Positions 1 through 7,599 of a DNA stretch of 26,110 nucleotides are shown one piece after another. Under the pieces are notes generated by a model. It made no database searches. It had not been told where the DNA came from and worked only from the letters and a program-made list of their open reading frames with translations. The stretch is from positions 1 to 26,110 of the forward strand of contig JBNKIW010000037.1 in assembly GCA_050290865.1 (NCBI GenBank), in the 5' to 3' direction. The DNA is from JARRLC01 sp050290865 (lineage in GTDB: Bacteria; Pseudomonadota; Alphaproteobacteria; Rhizobiales; Rhodomicrobiaceae). The position numbers were made by a program, and so were the translations under genes. The first letter of the stretch is position 1, and each line of letters opens with the position of its first letter.

Positions 1-208
1 GCAGCTTCCTCAGCGACGGCCTCCACCGGAGCCTCTTCGACTGGCGCAGCTTCCTCAGCGACGGCCTCCACCGGAGCCTCTTCGACGGGCGCAGCTTCCT
101 CGGCGACGGCCTCGGCCTGAGCCTCTTCGACCGGCGCAGCTTCTTCAGCGGCGGCCTCCACCGGAGCCTCTTCGACTGGTGCGGCCTCATCAGCGACCGC
201 CTCGGCCT
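1..208. repeat. 45-bp tandem repeat inside a coding region
   Basis: A 45-bp unit starts at 1, 46, 91 and 136, with a decayed partial unit at 181. The length is a multiple of three, so copy number can change without breaking the minus-strand frame; each unit encodes 15 residues rich in Ala, Glu, Val and Pro. The array continues past the left edge, so its full copy number is unknown. Near-identity of the units suggests recent expansion or ongoing homogenisation by slippage or recombination. Confidence 0.9.
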
Positions 209-614
209 TCGGCGGGGTTGGTTTCGCGGCGTCGAGTTGCGCCGTGATCGGTCCGATGACCGCCTGCGCGACCTCGACGGTCAGTCCGGCGACCCCCGCC
301 AGCGCATCGAGCTGCTGCACGACCATGTAGTAAGTATTGCCGGTGAGCTGTTCCGCCGCCCTTACACGCAAATCCCGGATCGTATCGCTCAAGGTCTTTT
401 CCCGAGGCGCCGGTGCCGCTTCGCGTTCCACGCCGAGCTGTGCGGCAATCGGACCGATCACCGGTTCTGCGATCTCCGGCGTGAGATCTGGAATACTTGT
501 CAGTGCATCGAGCTGCTGCACGACCATATAGTAGCTGTTGCCGGACAATTGTTCGGCTGCTTTCGCGCGCAATTCCCGGATTACGCCAATAATACTGGAC
601 CCGCCATTATCCAT
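1..614 (-). CDS. Repeat-rich hypothetical protein (partial, C-terminus beyond the left edge)
   Basis: The frame is open from an ATG at 614 to the window edge, giving 204 residues without a stop. A GAGGG ribosome-binding sequence lies about 8 bases upstream. Residues about 9-57 and 72-125 are two diverged copies of one unit, sharing IR-LR-AAEQL-GN-YYMVVQQLDAL followed by VIGPI-AQL. After that the chain becomes a low-complexity Ala/Glu/Pro/Val tail built of 15-residue repeats (PVEEAPVEAVAEEAA). There is no signal peptide or membrane segment in the visible part. The gene follows ccr on the same strand after 238 bp. I do not recognise the family. The helical duplicated head with an acidic extended tail suggests a scaffold or surface-binding protein, but that is inference only. 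Confidence 0.75.
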   Translation of the reverse strand, partial: MDNGGSSIIGVIRELRAKAAEQLSGNSYYMVVQQLDALTSIPDLTPEIAEPVIGPIAAQLGVEREAAPAPREKTLSDTIRDLRVRAAEQLTGNTYYMVVQQLDALAGVAGLTVEVAQAVIGPITAQLDAAKPTPPKAEAVADEAAPVEEAPVEAAAEEAAPVEEAQAEAVAEEAAPVEEAPVEAVAEEAAPVEEAPVEAVAEEA

Positions 615-852
615 TGTTCCGCCCTCGTATCTATTAATGTGGTGAATCTAGGGCGACAGTTTACTCAATCTGCGTGCGGGGACCAGCCCAAAGCGCGGCA
701 AAAGACATTTGGTCAAGCGAAAAATCATGCCTGCACCCCGGTCCGGCCTCTGCTGCGGCGGCGCGAGAGGGTGATGAGCTCGTAATCGGGAAAATCGCAA
801 AGGGCGGACACGGCATCCGAATCAAAACGCCGTCTCCGGCCCGCTATCCGCG

Positions 853-2154
853 CTACCTGCCGAACTTCTGCTGGCCCACTTCCTGTACATCTTCGAGGCT
901 GTGCAGATTGGGCTGCAGCGCGTTCACCAGCACCGCCATGTTTCCGGGGCGATGCTCGTTCTTCCACATGCGCATGTGCGCCTTCGGAATGTCGTCCCAC
1001 GGAAAGACTTCCGACATGCACGGGTCGATGTGCCGTTCGATGACGAGACGGTTGGCTTGGCTCGCCTGCAGCAGATTGGCGAAATGGGAGCCCTGCAGAC
1101 GTTTCTGGTGCATCCAGAGATAGCGTGCGTCGAGCGTAAGATTGTAGCCCGTGGTGCCGGCGCAGAGCACGACCATGCCGCCGCGCTTCACCACGAACAC
1201 CGAAACGGGGAGCGTCGCCTCGCCCGGATGCTCGAAGACGAAATCGACATTGTTGCCCTTGCCGGTGTGCTCCCAGATGGCGGCGCCGAATTTGCGCACC
1301 TCCTTGAACCACGCGGCATATTCGGGGGTGTTGACCGTCGGCATCTGCCCCCAGCATTCGAAGTTCTTGCGGTTGATGACGCCCTTGGCGCCCAGCGACA
1401 TCACGAATTCGCGCTTGTCGTCTTCCGAGATCACGCCGATGGCGTTGGCGCCGGCCGTGGCGATGAGCTGCACCGCCATCGAGCCAAGGCCGCCCGAGGC
1501 GCCCCATACCAGCACGTTCTGGCCGGGACGCAGCACATGCGGGCGGTGGCCGAACAGCATGCGGTAGGCGGTGGCCAGCGTTAGCGTGTAGCAGGCGCTT
1601 TCCTCCCAGGTCAGATGATGCGGCCGCTCCATGATCTGGCGGTCCTGCACGCGGGCGAACTGCGCGAACGAGCCGTCCGGCGTCTCGTAGCCCCAGATGC
1701 GCTGGCTGGAGGAGAACATCGGGTCGCCGCCGTTGCATTCCTCGTCGTCGCCGTCGTCCTGATTGCAGTGGATGACGACCTCGTCGCCGACCTTCCAGCG
1801 CTTCACTTTCGAGCCGACGGCCCAGACGATGCCCGCGGCGTCGGATCCGGCGATGTGATAGGGCTGCTTGTGCTGATCGAGAACGGAAACGGGCACGCCG
1901 AGCGCGGCCCACACGCCATTGTAATTCACGCCCGCGGCCATCACCAGGACCAGCACCTCGTGGCTGTCGAGCGTCCATGTCGGCACGACTTCCACCTGCA
2001 TGGAGGTCTCGGGCGGACCGTGGCGCTCCTTGCGGATCACCCAGGCATACATGTTTTTCGGTACATGGCCGAGCGGGGGGATTTCCCCGACCTCGTACAG
2101 GTCCTTCAGAGGCGGTTCACCGCCTTGGATGGCCGAGGGGGCTCGTTCTGACAT
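853..2154 (-). CDS. ccr: Crotonyl-CoA carboxylase/reductase
   Basis: The 433-residue product matches the usual Ccr length of about 430. Ccr reductively carboxylates crotonyl-CoA with NADPH and CO2 to (2S)-ethylmalonyl-CoA, the defining step of the ethylmalonyl-CoA pathway for acetyl-CoA assimilation. It is a zinc-less MDR-family enzyme: a GroES-like N-domain with GVNYNGVWAALG (75-86), a WGYETPDGSFAQF stretch (154-166) and the Rossmann nucleotide loop VWGASGGLGS (217-226), then QGSHFAN (354-360). Asn79, Glu157 and His357 probably correspond to CO2-binding residues described for the Kitasatospora enzyme; this mapping is by eye. An in-frame upstream extension to 2319 exists, but ATG 2154 has AGGAG eight bases before it and gives the family length. 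It is transcribed away from the VWA gene. Confidence 0.95.
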   Translation of the reverse strand: MSERAPSAIQGGEPPLKDLYEVGEIPPLGHVPKNMYAWVIRKERHGPPETSMQVEVVPTWTLDSHEVLVLVMAAGVNYNGVWAALGVPVSVLDQHKQPYHIAGSDAAGIVWAVGSKVKRWKVGDEVVIHCNQDDGDDEECNGGDPMFSSSQRIWGYETPDGSFAQFARVQDRQIMERPHHLTWEESACYTLTLATAYRMLFGHRPHVLRPGQNVLVWGASGGLGSMAVQLIATAGANAIGVISEDDKREFVMSLGAKGVINRKNFECWGQMPTVNTPEYAAWFKEVRKFGAAIWEHTGKGNNVDFVFEHPGEATLPVSVFVVKRGGMVVLCAGTTGYNLTLDARYLWMHQKRLQGSHFANLLQASQANRLVIERHIDPCMSEVFPWDDIPKAHMRMWKNEHRPGNMAVLVNALQPNLHSLEDVQEVGQQKFGR

Positions 2155-2292
2155 GCACTGGACTCCTAGCGTGCGACAGGTGCGTTTCCGCGTCCGTTGG
2201 ATGCTGCGGACACCGCCCACTGCGGACAGGCTGCCCGGCGGGCCACAGTCAAACCGATCGTGGGCACGATGGTTTTCCATCTTTTCTCGCAT

Positions 2293-2310
2293 TGCAAGGT
2301 AAATCTTGCA
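2293..2310. promoter_or_regulatory. Inverted repeat TGCAAG-N6-CTTGCA between ccr and the VWA gene
   Basis: The 321-bp divergent spacer 2155-2475 contains no gene I can support. Within it, TGCAAG (2293-2298) and CTTGCA (2305-2310) form a perfect 6-bp inverted repeat, about 140 bp upstream of the ccr start. The half-sites resemble the TTTGCAAA-type motifs of the ScfR/RamB/PccR regulators that control short-chain acyl-CoA genes in alphaproteobacteria and actinobacteria, but the spacing is not the published PccR N4. It is a plausible operator for ccr; no experimental link is visible. Confidence 0.35.
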
Positions 2311-2475
2311 CTGCAGCATTCACTAAAAGTCTATACACCCGAAGGCGGTAGCTTTGCGGGGGCGTGGCGGCGCGGCTAAGGGCCGTCCTCCGTTTTCGTT
2401 AATTTCAGGTTCATTTCGTGCCGTCTAGTTTGCCCTTGAACAGGTTGCCCGGCAGCCACAGTCAAGGGGGTTCGA

Positions 2476-3810
2476 ATGCGCACAACTCTTCTTCCAGCGG
2501 TTGTAGCTGCTGCGTCACTCATCTTTGCCGTACCCGCGGCGCGTGCGGCGGACCCCATCCGCGTCAAAGCCGAGCTTGCGCAGTCCGTGCTTCCCGAAGG
2601 TGAGGATGGTCACGTCTATCTGCGCGTCGGCCTGGAAGGCATCGCGCCCGAGGACGAGAGCCGCCGCGCCCCCGCCAATGTCGTCGTCGTCATCGATCAG
2701 TCCGGCTCCATGCGCGGCGAACGGATCGCGCAGGCCAGGGAGGCGGCGCTGATGGCCGTCGATCGCCTGGATCGCGGCGACGTGCTGGGCGTGGTCGCCT
2801 ATGCCACCGAGGCCTATGTCCTGTCGCCGGCGGCGCCGCTTCGCGATACGGACAGCGTGCGTGCCCGCATCCGTCATCTGCGGGCAGAGGGCAACACGGC
2901 GCTCCATGCCGGTGTGAAGAAGGCGCTCGACCAGTTGCGGCGCTACCGTGATCCCTACAAGATCAACCGCATCATTCTTTTGTCCGACGGCATGGCCAAT
3001 GTCGGCCCGTCCACCCCGGGAGAACTGGAAGCGCTGGGGCGCGAGGCAGCGCGCGACGGCATCTCGGTGACCACCATCGGTCTGGGGCTGGGCTACAACG
3101 AAGACCTCATGACACGGCTGGCGCTCGCCAGCGACGGCAGCCACGCCTTTGTCGAGGAGCCGGATGATCTGGTGCGCGTGTTCGATGCCGAGTTCGGCGA
3201 TGTCCTGTCGGCGGTCGGCAGCGATGTCGAGGTGATCATCGAATGCCCGGACGGTTTCCACCCCTTGCGCGCCCTTGGCCGTGAAGCGCGGATCGACGGC
3301 CAGCGGGTCCATCTGAAGTTGAACCAGGTTTACGGAAAACAGGAAAAATACGTCGTCGTGGAGCTGGACGTCGACAAGGCCCACGCAAAGGGCAGCGCCG
3401 ATGCCGCCAAAGTCGAGGTGAAGTATACGAACCTGGCGTCCAAGCAGCGCCAGACGGCGGGCAGCAAGGTTACGGTGCGCTTCAGCGCCTCCAAGTCGGA
3501 GATCAAAGCCAGCGTCAATCGCAAGGTGAAATCTGCCGTGGCGACACAGATTGCGACCGAACGCAATGAGCGGGCCGTTTCCTTGCGCGACAAGGGCAAC
3601 ATTAAGGAAGCCCGCAAGCTGCTGAAGGAGAATGCGGCGTATCTGAACCGGGAGGCCAAGCAGGCCCCCGCCGCCTCCGCCGGAGCGCTGCGCGCCCTGT
3701 CTCAGAAAAACGAGAAGGACGCCGAGAGCTTGACGGGCCGGGACTGGCAGAAGCAGCGCAAGGTCATGCGTGCCCGTCAGTACAAGGACAAGACGCAGCA
3801 GAAATATTAG
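2476..3810 (+). CDS. Secreted von Willebrand factor A domain protein
   Basis: The 444-residue product starts with a Sec signal peptide (hydrophobic residues 4-22, likely cut after ARA at 24). The A domain begins near residue 65 with NVVVVIDQSGSM, the DxSxS metal-ion-dependent adhesion site. The other MIDAS elements are the threonine in EGNTALHAG and the aspartate in LLSDGMANVG. A beta-rich region follows, then a lysine-rich helical tail containing an RNERAVSLRDKGNIKEAR segment. Such proteins bind ligands through Mg2+ in the periplasm or outside the cell; no partner is visible here. The start is supported by AAGGGGG upstream. The gene stands alone, divergent from ccr, with a stem-loop behind it. 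A basic C-terminus is unusual and may contact DNA, acidic polymer or envelope. Confidence 0.88.
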   Translation: MRTTLLPAVVAAASLIFAVPAARAADPIRVKAELAQSVLPEGEDGHVYLRVGLEGIAPEDESRRAPANVVVVIDQSGSMRGERIAQAREAALMAVDRLDRGDVLGVVAYATEAYVLSPAAPLRDTDSVRARIRHLRAEGNTALHAGVKKALDQLRRYRDPYKINRIILLSDGMANVGPSTPGELEALGREAARDGISVTTIGLGLGYNEDLMTRLALASDGSHAFVEEPDDLVRVFDAEFGDVLSAVGSDVEVIIECPDGFHPLRALGREARIDGQRVHLKLNQVYGKQEKYVVVELDVDKAHAKGSADAAKVEVKYTNLASKQRQTAGSKVTVRFSASKSEIKASVNRKVKSAVATQIATERNERAVSLRDKGNIKEARKLLKENAAYLNREAKQAPAASAGALRALSQKNEKDAESLTGRDWQKQRKVMRARQYKDKTQQKY

Positions 3811-3854
3811 GCGTCGCCGCCCGTTAACCCCCGCTCCACGCCCCCTGGAGCGAC

Positions 3855-3900
3855 GGCGAAGCGGCCCGGTCATGACCTCTGGGCCGGTGTCCGCTTCGCC
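3855..3900 (+). terminator. Stem-loop after the VWA gene
   Basis: GGCGAAGCGG (3855-3864) pairs perfectly with CCGCTTCGCC (3891-3900), a 10-bp GC-rich stem. The loop contains the 10-bp palindrome GGTCATGACC (3868-3877). It starts 45 bases after the VWA stop codon. Only a short T run (GTTTTC) follows, so it may end transcription weakly or protect a 3' end rather than act as a textbook intrinsic terminator. Confidence 0.5.
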
Positions 3901-4050
3901 ACCCCCGTTTTCCCCTCGCCGCCTCTGGACGCACACCCCCTCCTTGATCCCCCGGCGTCCGGGGGCGGCCCCCCGCTCTGGCATAGCCAAAGAGCGCCTT
4001 GGCCTGTATTGGATGCATCTCAAAGATTCACGCCCGGAACCGGGGACATC

Positions 4051-4827
4051 ATGTTCTTCTACGCTTCGAAAATCCTGTGGTACGTCGCGCAGCCGTCGAA
4101 TTTCCTTCTCCTGGTCCTGGTTGTGGGCCTCCTGCTCCTGTGGCGCGGGCGTGGGCGGTGGGGGATGCGGCTTGTCGCGCTGGCGGTGGCGGTCTACGCC
4201 GTCGGCGCGCTGACCCCTGTGCCCAATGCCCTGATCCTGCCGCTGGAAGGCGTCTACTCGCGCCCCGCGCTCAAAGCAGGAGAGACCCCGGCCGGCATCA
4301 TCGTGCTCGGCGGCGCCATCGACACGCTGACCGGCTCGGCGCGCGACGAAATCGCGCTCTCCGAAGCCGCCGAGCGCATGACCGCGGCCGTGGCGCTGGC
4401 CCGCCGCTTCCCGTCGATGCCGGTCGTGTTCTCCGGCGGTGACGGCGCGCTCGTCTACGCAAGCATGCCGGAGGCGCACGCCGCCCGGCGGTTCTTCGAG
4501 GACATGGGGGTGGACCAGAGCCGCGTCCGGCTAGAGGGACGCTCGCGCAATACCCACGAGAACGCGCGCTACACTCGGGACCTGCTGAAGCCCGCGCCCG
4601 GACAGCGCTGGCTCCTGGTGACCTCGGCCTTTCACATGCCGCGCGCGGCGCGCTGTTTCCGCAAAGCGGGTTTCGAGGTCGTACCCTGGCCGGTGGACTA
4701 CCGCACGCGCGGGACCGAAGACCTGCTGCGTGTGCCGCCGCGTGCTTCGGAAGGCTGGCGCCGCATCGACCTCGCGGTGAAAGAATGGGTCGGGCTCATC
4801 GCCTACCGCCTCAGCGGGCGGTGTTGA
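4051..4827 (+). CDS. YdcF/ElyC/SanA-like DUF218 membrane protein
   Basis: The 258-residue product has two N-terminal membrane helices (about 17-31 and 38-57), then a DUF218 domain facing the periplasm. Family motifs are visible: IIVLGGAID (83-91), VVFSGGDG (125-132), EGRSRNTHENA (162-172) and LLVTSAFHMPRA. Members such as E. coli ElyC and SanA act in envelope integrity and peptidoglycan precursor handling; the exact chemistry is unsettled. ATG 4051 is preferred because it begins just before the first membrane helix; an in-frame ATG at 4009 would add 14 hydrophilic residues. Only a weak GGGGA is upstream. It lies 113 bp before efp on the same strand. Confidence 0.85.
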   Translation: MFFYASKILWYVAQPSNFLLLVLVVGLLLLWRGRGRWGMRLVALAVAVYAVGALTPVPNALILPLEGVYSRPALKAGETPAGIIVLGGAIDTLTGSARDEIALSEAAERMTAAVALARRFPSMPVVFSGGDGALVYASMPEAHAARRFFEDMGVDQSRVRLEGRSRNTHENARYTRDLLKPAPGQRWLLVTSAFHMPRAARCFRKAGFEVVPWPVDYRTRGTEDLLRVPPRASEGWRRIDLAVKEWVGLIAYRLSGRC

Positions 4828-4940
4828 GACGCCGCTGGCCGCCGTTTCTTGGACCGTGCCCCTTGACAGCGGGGCGCTCGCACGGCCAAAGACATGCAGC
4901 AGCAGCGATTGATTGAGCGCAAAGCAAGGCTCGCGAGGAT

Positions 4941-5504
4941 ATGAAAATCAACGGTAATGAAATCCGCCCCGGCAATGTGATCGAGCACCAGGGCGGCCTG
5001 TGGGTTGCGGTCAAGACACAGGCAGTCAAACCGGGTAAAGGTCCGGCTTATAATCAGGTCGAACTCAAGAATTTGATCAATGGGTCGAAGCTGAACGAAC
5101 GTTTTCGCTCGTCGGAGACTGTCGAGCGCGTGCGTCTTGAGCAGAAGGACTACCAGTTCCTCTACAAGCAGGATGACATGCTCATCTTCATGGACACGGA
5201 GACTTACGAACAGCTCGAAATCCCGACCGATTTCATCGGCGACCGCTCCGCGTTCCTTCAGGACGGCATGATGGTCATGGTCGAAAGCCATGAAGGCCGC
5301 CCGCTCGGCGTGTCGCTGCCCGACCAGGTGACGCTGACGATCACCGAGGCCGACCCCGTGGTGAAGGGGCAGACGGCGGCGTCGTCCTACAAACCCGCGA
5401 TGCTGGAAAACGGTGTCCGCGTCATGGTGCCGCCCTTCATTACCGCGGGCGAGCGCGTGATCGTCGATACCAACGAAATAACCTATGTCCGCCGCGCGGA
5501 CTGA
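4941..5504 (+). CDS. efp: Translation elongation factor P
   Basis: The 187-residue product covers all three EF-P domains: KOW-like N-domain, central OB domain and C-terminal OB domain. EF-P enters the ribosomal E site and speeds peptide bonds at polyproline stretches. The loop AVKPGKGPAYNQVELKNL places Lys33 where E. coli EF-P carries beta-lysylated Lys34. I see no epmA or epmB in this window. The C-domain ends with the family-typical GERVIVDTNEITYVRRA. The start has GAGGA just upstream. The suhB-type gene follows after 114 bp, an arrangement I recall from many alphaproteobacteria. Confidence 0.97.
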   Translation: MKINGNEIRPGNVIEHQGGLWVAVKTQAVKPGKGPAYNQVELKNLINGSKLNERFRSSETVERVRLEQKDYQFLYKQDDMLIFMDTETYEQLEIPTDFIGDRSAFLQDGMMVMVESHEGRPLGVSLPDQVTLTITEADPVVKGQTAASSYKPAMLENGVRVMVPPFITAGERVIVDTNEITYVRRAD

Positions 5505-5618
5505 ACTGGCGGAGATGTCGCAGGGGAAACAGGTATCTGCCCCGCGATGACCGCTTTTTGCGCACATATACGAGCGGGTGCGCGGGTTCCTCCGGTGCCC
5601 GGCCCGAAGGGATGAACG

Positions 5619-6401
5619 ATGGCAGCCTCTGCGCTGATGACCGTGATGCTTGCCGCCGTCCGCAAGGCCGGGCGGAGCCTTGCGCGCGATTTCGGCGAGG
5701 TGGCCAACCTTCAGGTGTCCATGAAGGGGCCGTCGAATTTTGTCACCGCCGCCGATATGCGCGCCGAGCAGGTGCTGTTCGAGGAGCTTTCCAAGGCCCG
5801 CCACGGCTACGGCTTTCTCATGGAGGAGCGCGGGCGCGTCGAGGGGCCGGACAAGACGCACACCTGGATCGTCGATCCGCTCGACGGCACGACCAATTTC
5901 CTCCACGGCTTGCCGCATTTCGCCATTTCCGTCGGCCTGCAGCGAGAGGACGAACTGGTGGCGGGCATCATCTATAACCCCGCGACCGGCGACATTTTCA
6001 CCGCCGAGCGCGGCAAGGGCGCTTTCTTCAATGACCGCCGCATCCGCGTTTCCGCGCGCAGGAACCTGGACGAATGCGTGATTGCCACCGGCATCCCGCA
6101 TCGCGGCAGGGGCGATCACGCGTCGTATCTCCAACAACTGGCCAGCGTGATGGGCGTGAGCGCGGGTGTCCGGCGGTTCGGTGCGGCCTCGCTCGATCTG
6201 GCGTGGGTGGCGGCAGGCCGCTTTGACGGTTTCTGGGAGGAAGGCCTGGGGCCGTGGGATATGGCGGCGGGTATCGTCATCCTGCGCGAGGCTGGCGGTT
6301 TGGTCACCGACGTGGCGGGTGGCAAGGCGATGATCGAGAGCGGCGGTCTCGTGGGGGGCAATGAATTCGTTCATCGCGGACTGCTGAAGCTGGTCGGCTG
6401 A
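5619..6401 (+). CDS. Inositol monophosphatase family protein (SuhB-like)
   Basis: The 260-residue product has the Mg2+-dependent phosphatase signature: the metal-binding Glu pair at 69-70, WIVDPLDGTTNF (83-94) with Asp86 and Asp89, and the C-terminal GPWDMAAG (211-218) with Asp214. The family hydrolyses inositol-1-phosphate and related sugar or nucleotide phosphates; SuhB also works with Nus factors in rRNA antitermination in E. coli. The usual GEE is MEE here, which is common in bacterial members. The start has AAGGG at good spacing. It probably shares a transcript with efp, but the physiological substrate cannot be read from sequence. Confidence 0.93.
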   Translation: MAASALMTVMLAAVRKAGRSLARDFGEVANLQVSMKGPSNFVTAADMRAEQVLFEELSKARHGYGFLMEERGRVEGPDKTHTWIVDPLDGTTNFLHGLPHFAISVGLQREDELVAGIIYNPATGDIFTAERGKGAFFNDRRIRVSARRNLDECVIATGIPHRGRGDHASYLQQLASVMGVSAGVRRFGAASLDLAWVAAGRFDGFWEEGLGPWDMAAGIVILREAGGLVTDVAGGKAMIESGGLVGGNEFVHRGLLKLVG

Positions 6402-6521
6402 TGCGCCACGCCGGCCCGCGAGAATGTGGGTCTGAAACAAACTAGCGGTTTTTCCCTGTGGATAAATCGGCTATGTAAGGTGGCGGTGACAGGGGCGGCA
6501 AATACCCCGCGGAGGCGTCTG

Positions 6522-7577
6522 GTGAGTATGACAAAGGCTCTATATTATAAGACGTTGTCGAAGCCCCAGGTGTTCGTTTGGCGGATGTTTCTGTTCGTCG
6601 TGCTGGCGGCGTTCGTCGTCTTCATCCTTTCGAACGACATTCTCGTGGCCTTCAAGGCCAATCCTGGCCTCAACACGCTGATCGTGGGGACGCTGATTTT
6701 CGGCATTCTTTACACCTTTCAGCAGGTTCTTCGGCTCTATCCCGAGATACGCTGGGTGAACGGCTTCCGTATGTCCGACCCCGGCATTGCTGCGGACCGG
6801 GCGCCGGTGATGCTCGCGCCCATGGCTACCATGCTGGCGCGCCGGCAGGGCCACGCGGCGCTGTCGGCAACGGGAATGCGCTCGCTGCTCGATTCCATCG
6901 CCTCACGCCTGGACGAATCACGTGAGACGACGCGCTATCTCGTCGGCCTCCTCATCTTCCTCGGCCTGCTCGGCACCTTCTGGGGGCTGATGCAGACCGT
7001 GCACACCGTCGGCACGACCATCGACACGCTCAATCCGACCGGCGAAGGGAGCGTTAGCTTCGAGGAACTGAAGAACGGTCTGGCCGCACCATTGAAGGGC
7101 ATGGGTGTGGCCTTCTCCGCCTCGCTGTTCGGCCTTTCCGGTTCGCTGATCGTCGGCTTCCTCGACCTGCAGGCGTCGCAGGCGCAGACACGTTTCTACA
7201 ATGAGCTGGAGGAATGGCTCTCCGGTATCACCGAGCTTGCGCCCGAAGGCGCCGGTGTCGCCGCCGCGCAGGGCCAGCCCGCGCAGCTCCGTTTCGCCAT
7301 GCTCGACATGCAGCGCAGCGTCGCCGACCTTGCCGAGCGGATCGAAGCGGGCATGGCGCGCAACAATCAGGGCGACGCGATGATCGAGCTTTCGCGCGGC
7401 ATCGACCGGCTCGTGAAGCAGATGCGCGCCGAGCAGAAGGTGGTCCGCGAGTGGCTGGACGAGCAGGCTCACCACCATCAGGCCGAACTCTCCAGCGTGC
7501 TGCGGGAGCAGAACAAGCTCGCCACCATCCTGCGCGAGGTGGCCGCCAGGCCGCCGCGCGGCGGCGGTGAGCGCTGA
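6522..7577 (+). CDS. MotA/TolQ/ExbB-family proton channel protein
   Basis: The product of about 351 residues has two N-terminal membrane helices (MFLFVVLAAFVVFIL; TLIVGTLIFGIL). After a cytoplasmic segment come a third (YLVGLLIFLGLLGTFWGLM) and a fourth helix (GMGVAFSASLFGLSGSLIVG), the conserved MotA/TolQ/ExbB core. The C-terminal 130 residues are charged and helical. I choose GTG 6522, because GGAGG (6511-6515) is six bases before it; ATG 6528 is also possible, and ATG 6426 would add an arginine-rich leader without an RBS. The next gene encodes the matching MotB-like partner 22 bp downstream. No flagellar, tol or tonB gene is nearby, so this is probably a non-flagellar ion-driven unit. Confidence 0.88.
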   Translation: MSMTKALYYKTLSKPQVFVWRMFLFVVLAAFVVFILSNDILVAFKANPGLNTLIVGTLIFGILYTFQQVLRLYPEIRWVNGFRMSDPGIAADRAPVMLAPMATMLARRQGHAALSATGMRSLLDSIASRLDESRETTRYLVGLLIFLGLLGTFWGLMQTVHTVGTTIDTLNPTGEGSVSFEELKNGLAAPLKGMGVAFSASLFGLSGSLIVGFLDLQASQAQTRFYNELEEWLSGITELAPEGAGVAAAQGQPAQLRFAMLDMQRSVADLAERIEAGMARNNQGDAMIELSRGIDRLVKQMRAEQKVVREWLDEQAHHHQAELSSVLREQNKLATILREVAARPPRGGGER

Positions 7578-7599
7578 TCGATGACAGGAGGCCGCTGAT

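Noticed and set aside
1..208. CRISPR-like array at the left edge
   Set aside because: The units are contiguous 45-bp tandem repeats without spacers and keep an open reading frame, so they are a protein-coding repeat.
2515..4479. 654-residue minus-strand ORF opposite the VWA and DUF218 genes
   Set aside because: It is the GC-driven shadow of well-supported plus-strand genes with signal peptide, domains and RBS.
4803..6440. 545-residue minus-strand ORF opposite efp and the suhB-like gene
   Set aside because: Antisense shadow of two unmistakable genes.
6457..6465. TGTGGATAA, the complement of a perfect DnaA box (TTATCCACA), suggestive of an origin
   Set aside because: Only one box is present, with no cluster, no AT-rich unwinding region and no dnaA, parAB or hemE neighbours. 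It lies just before the MotA-like gene and is probably chance.
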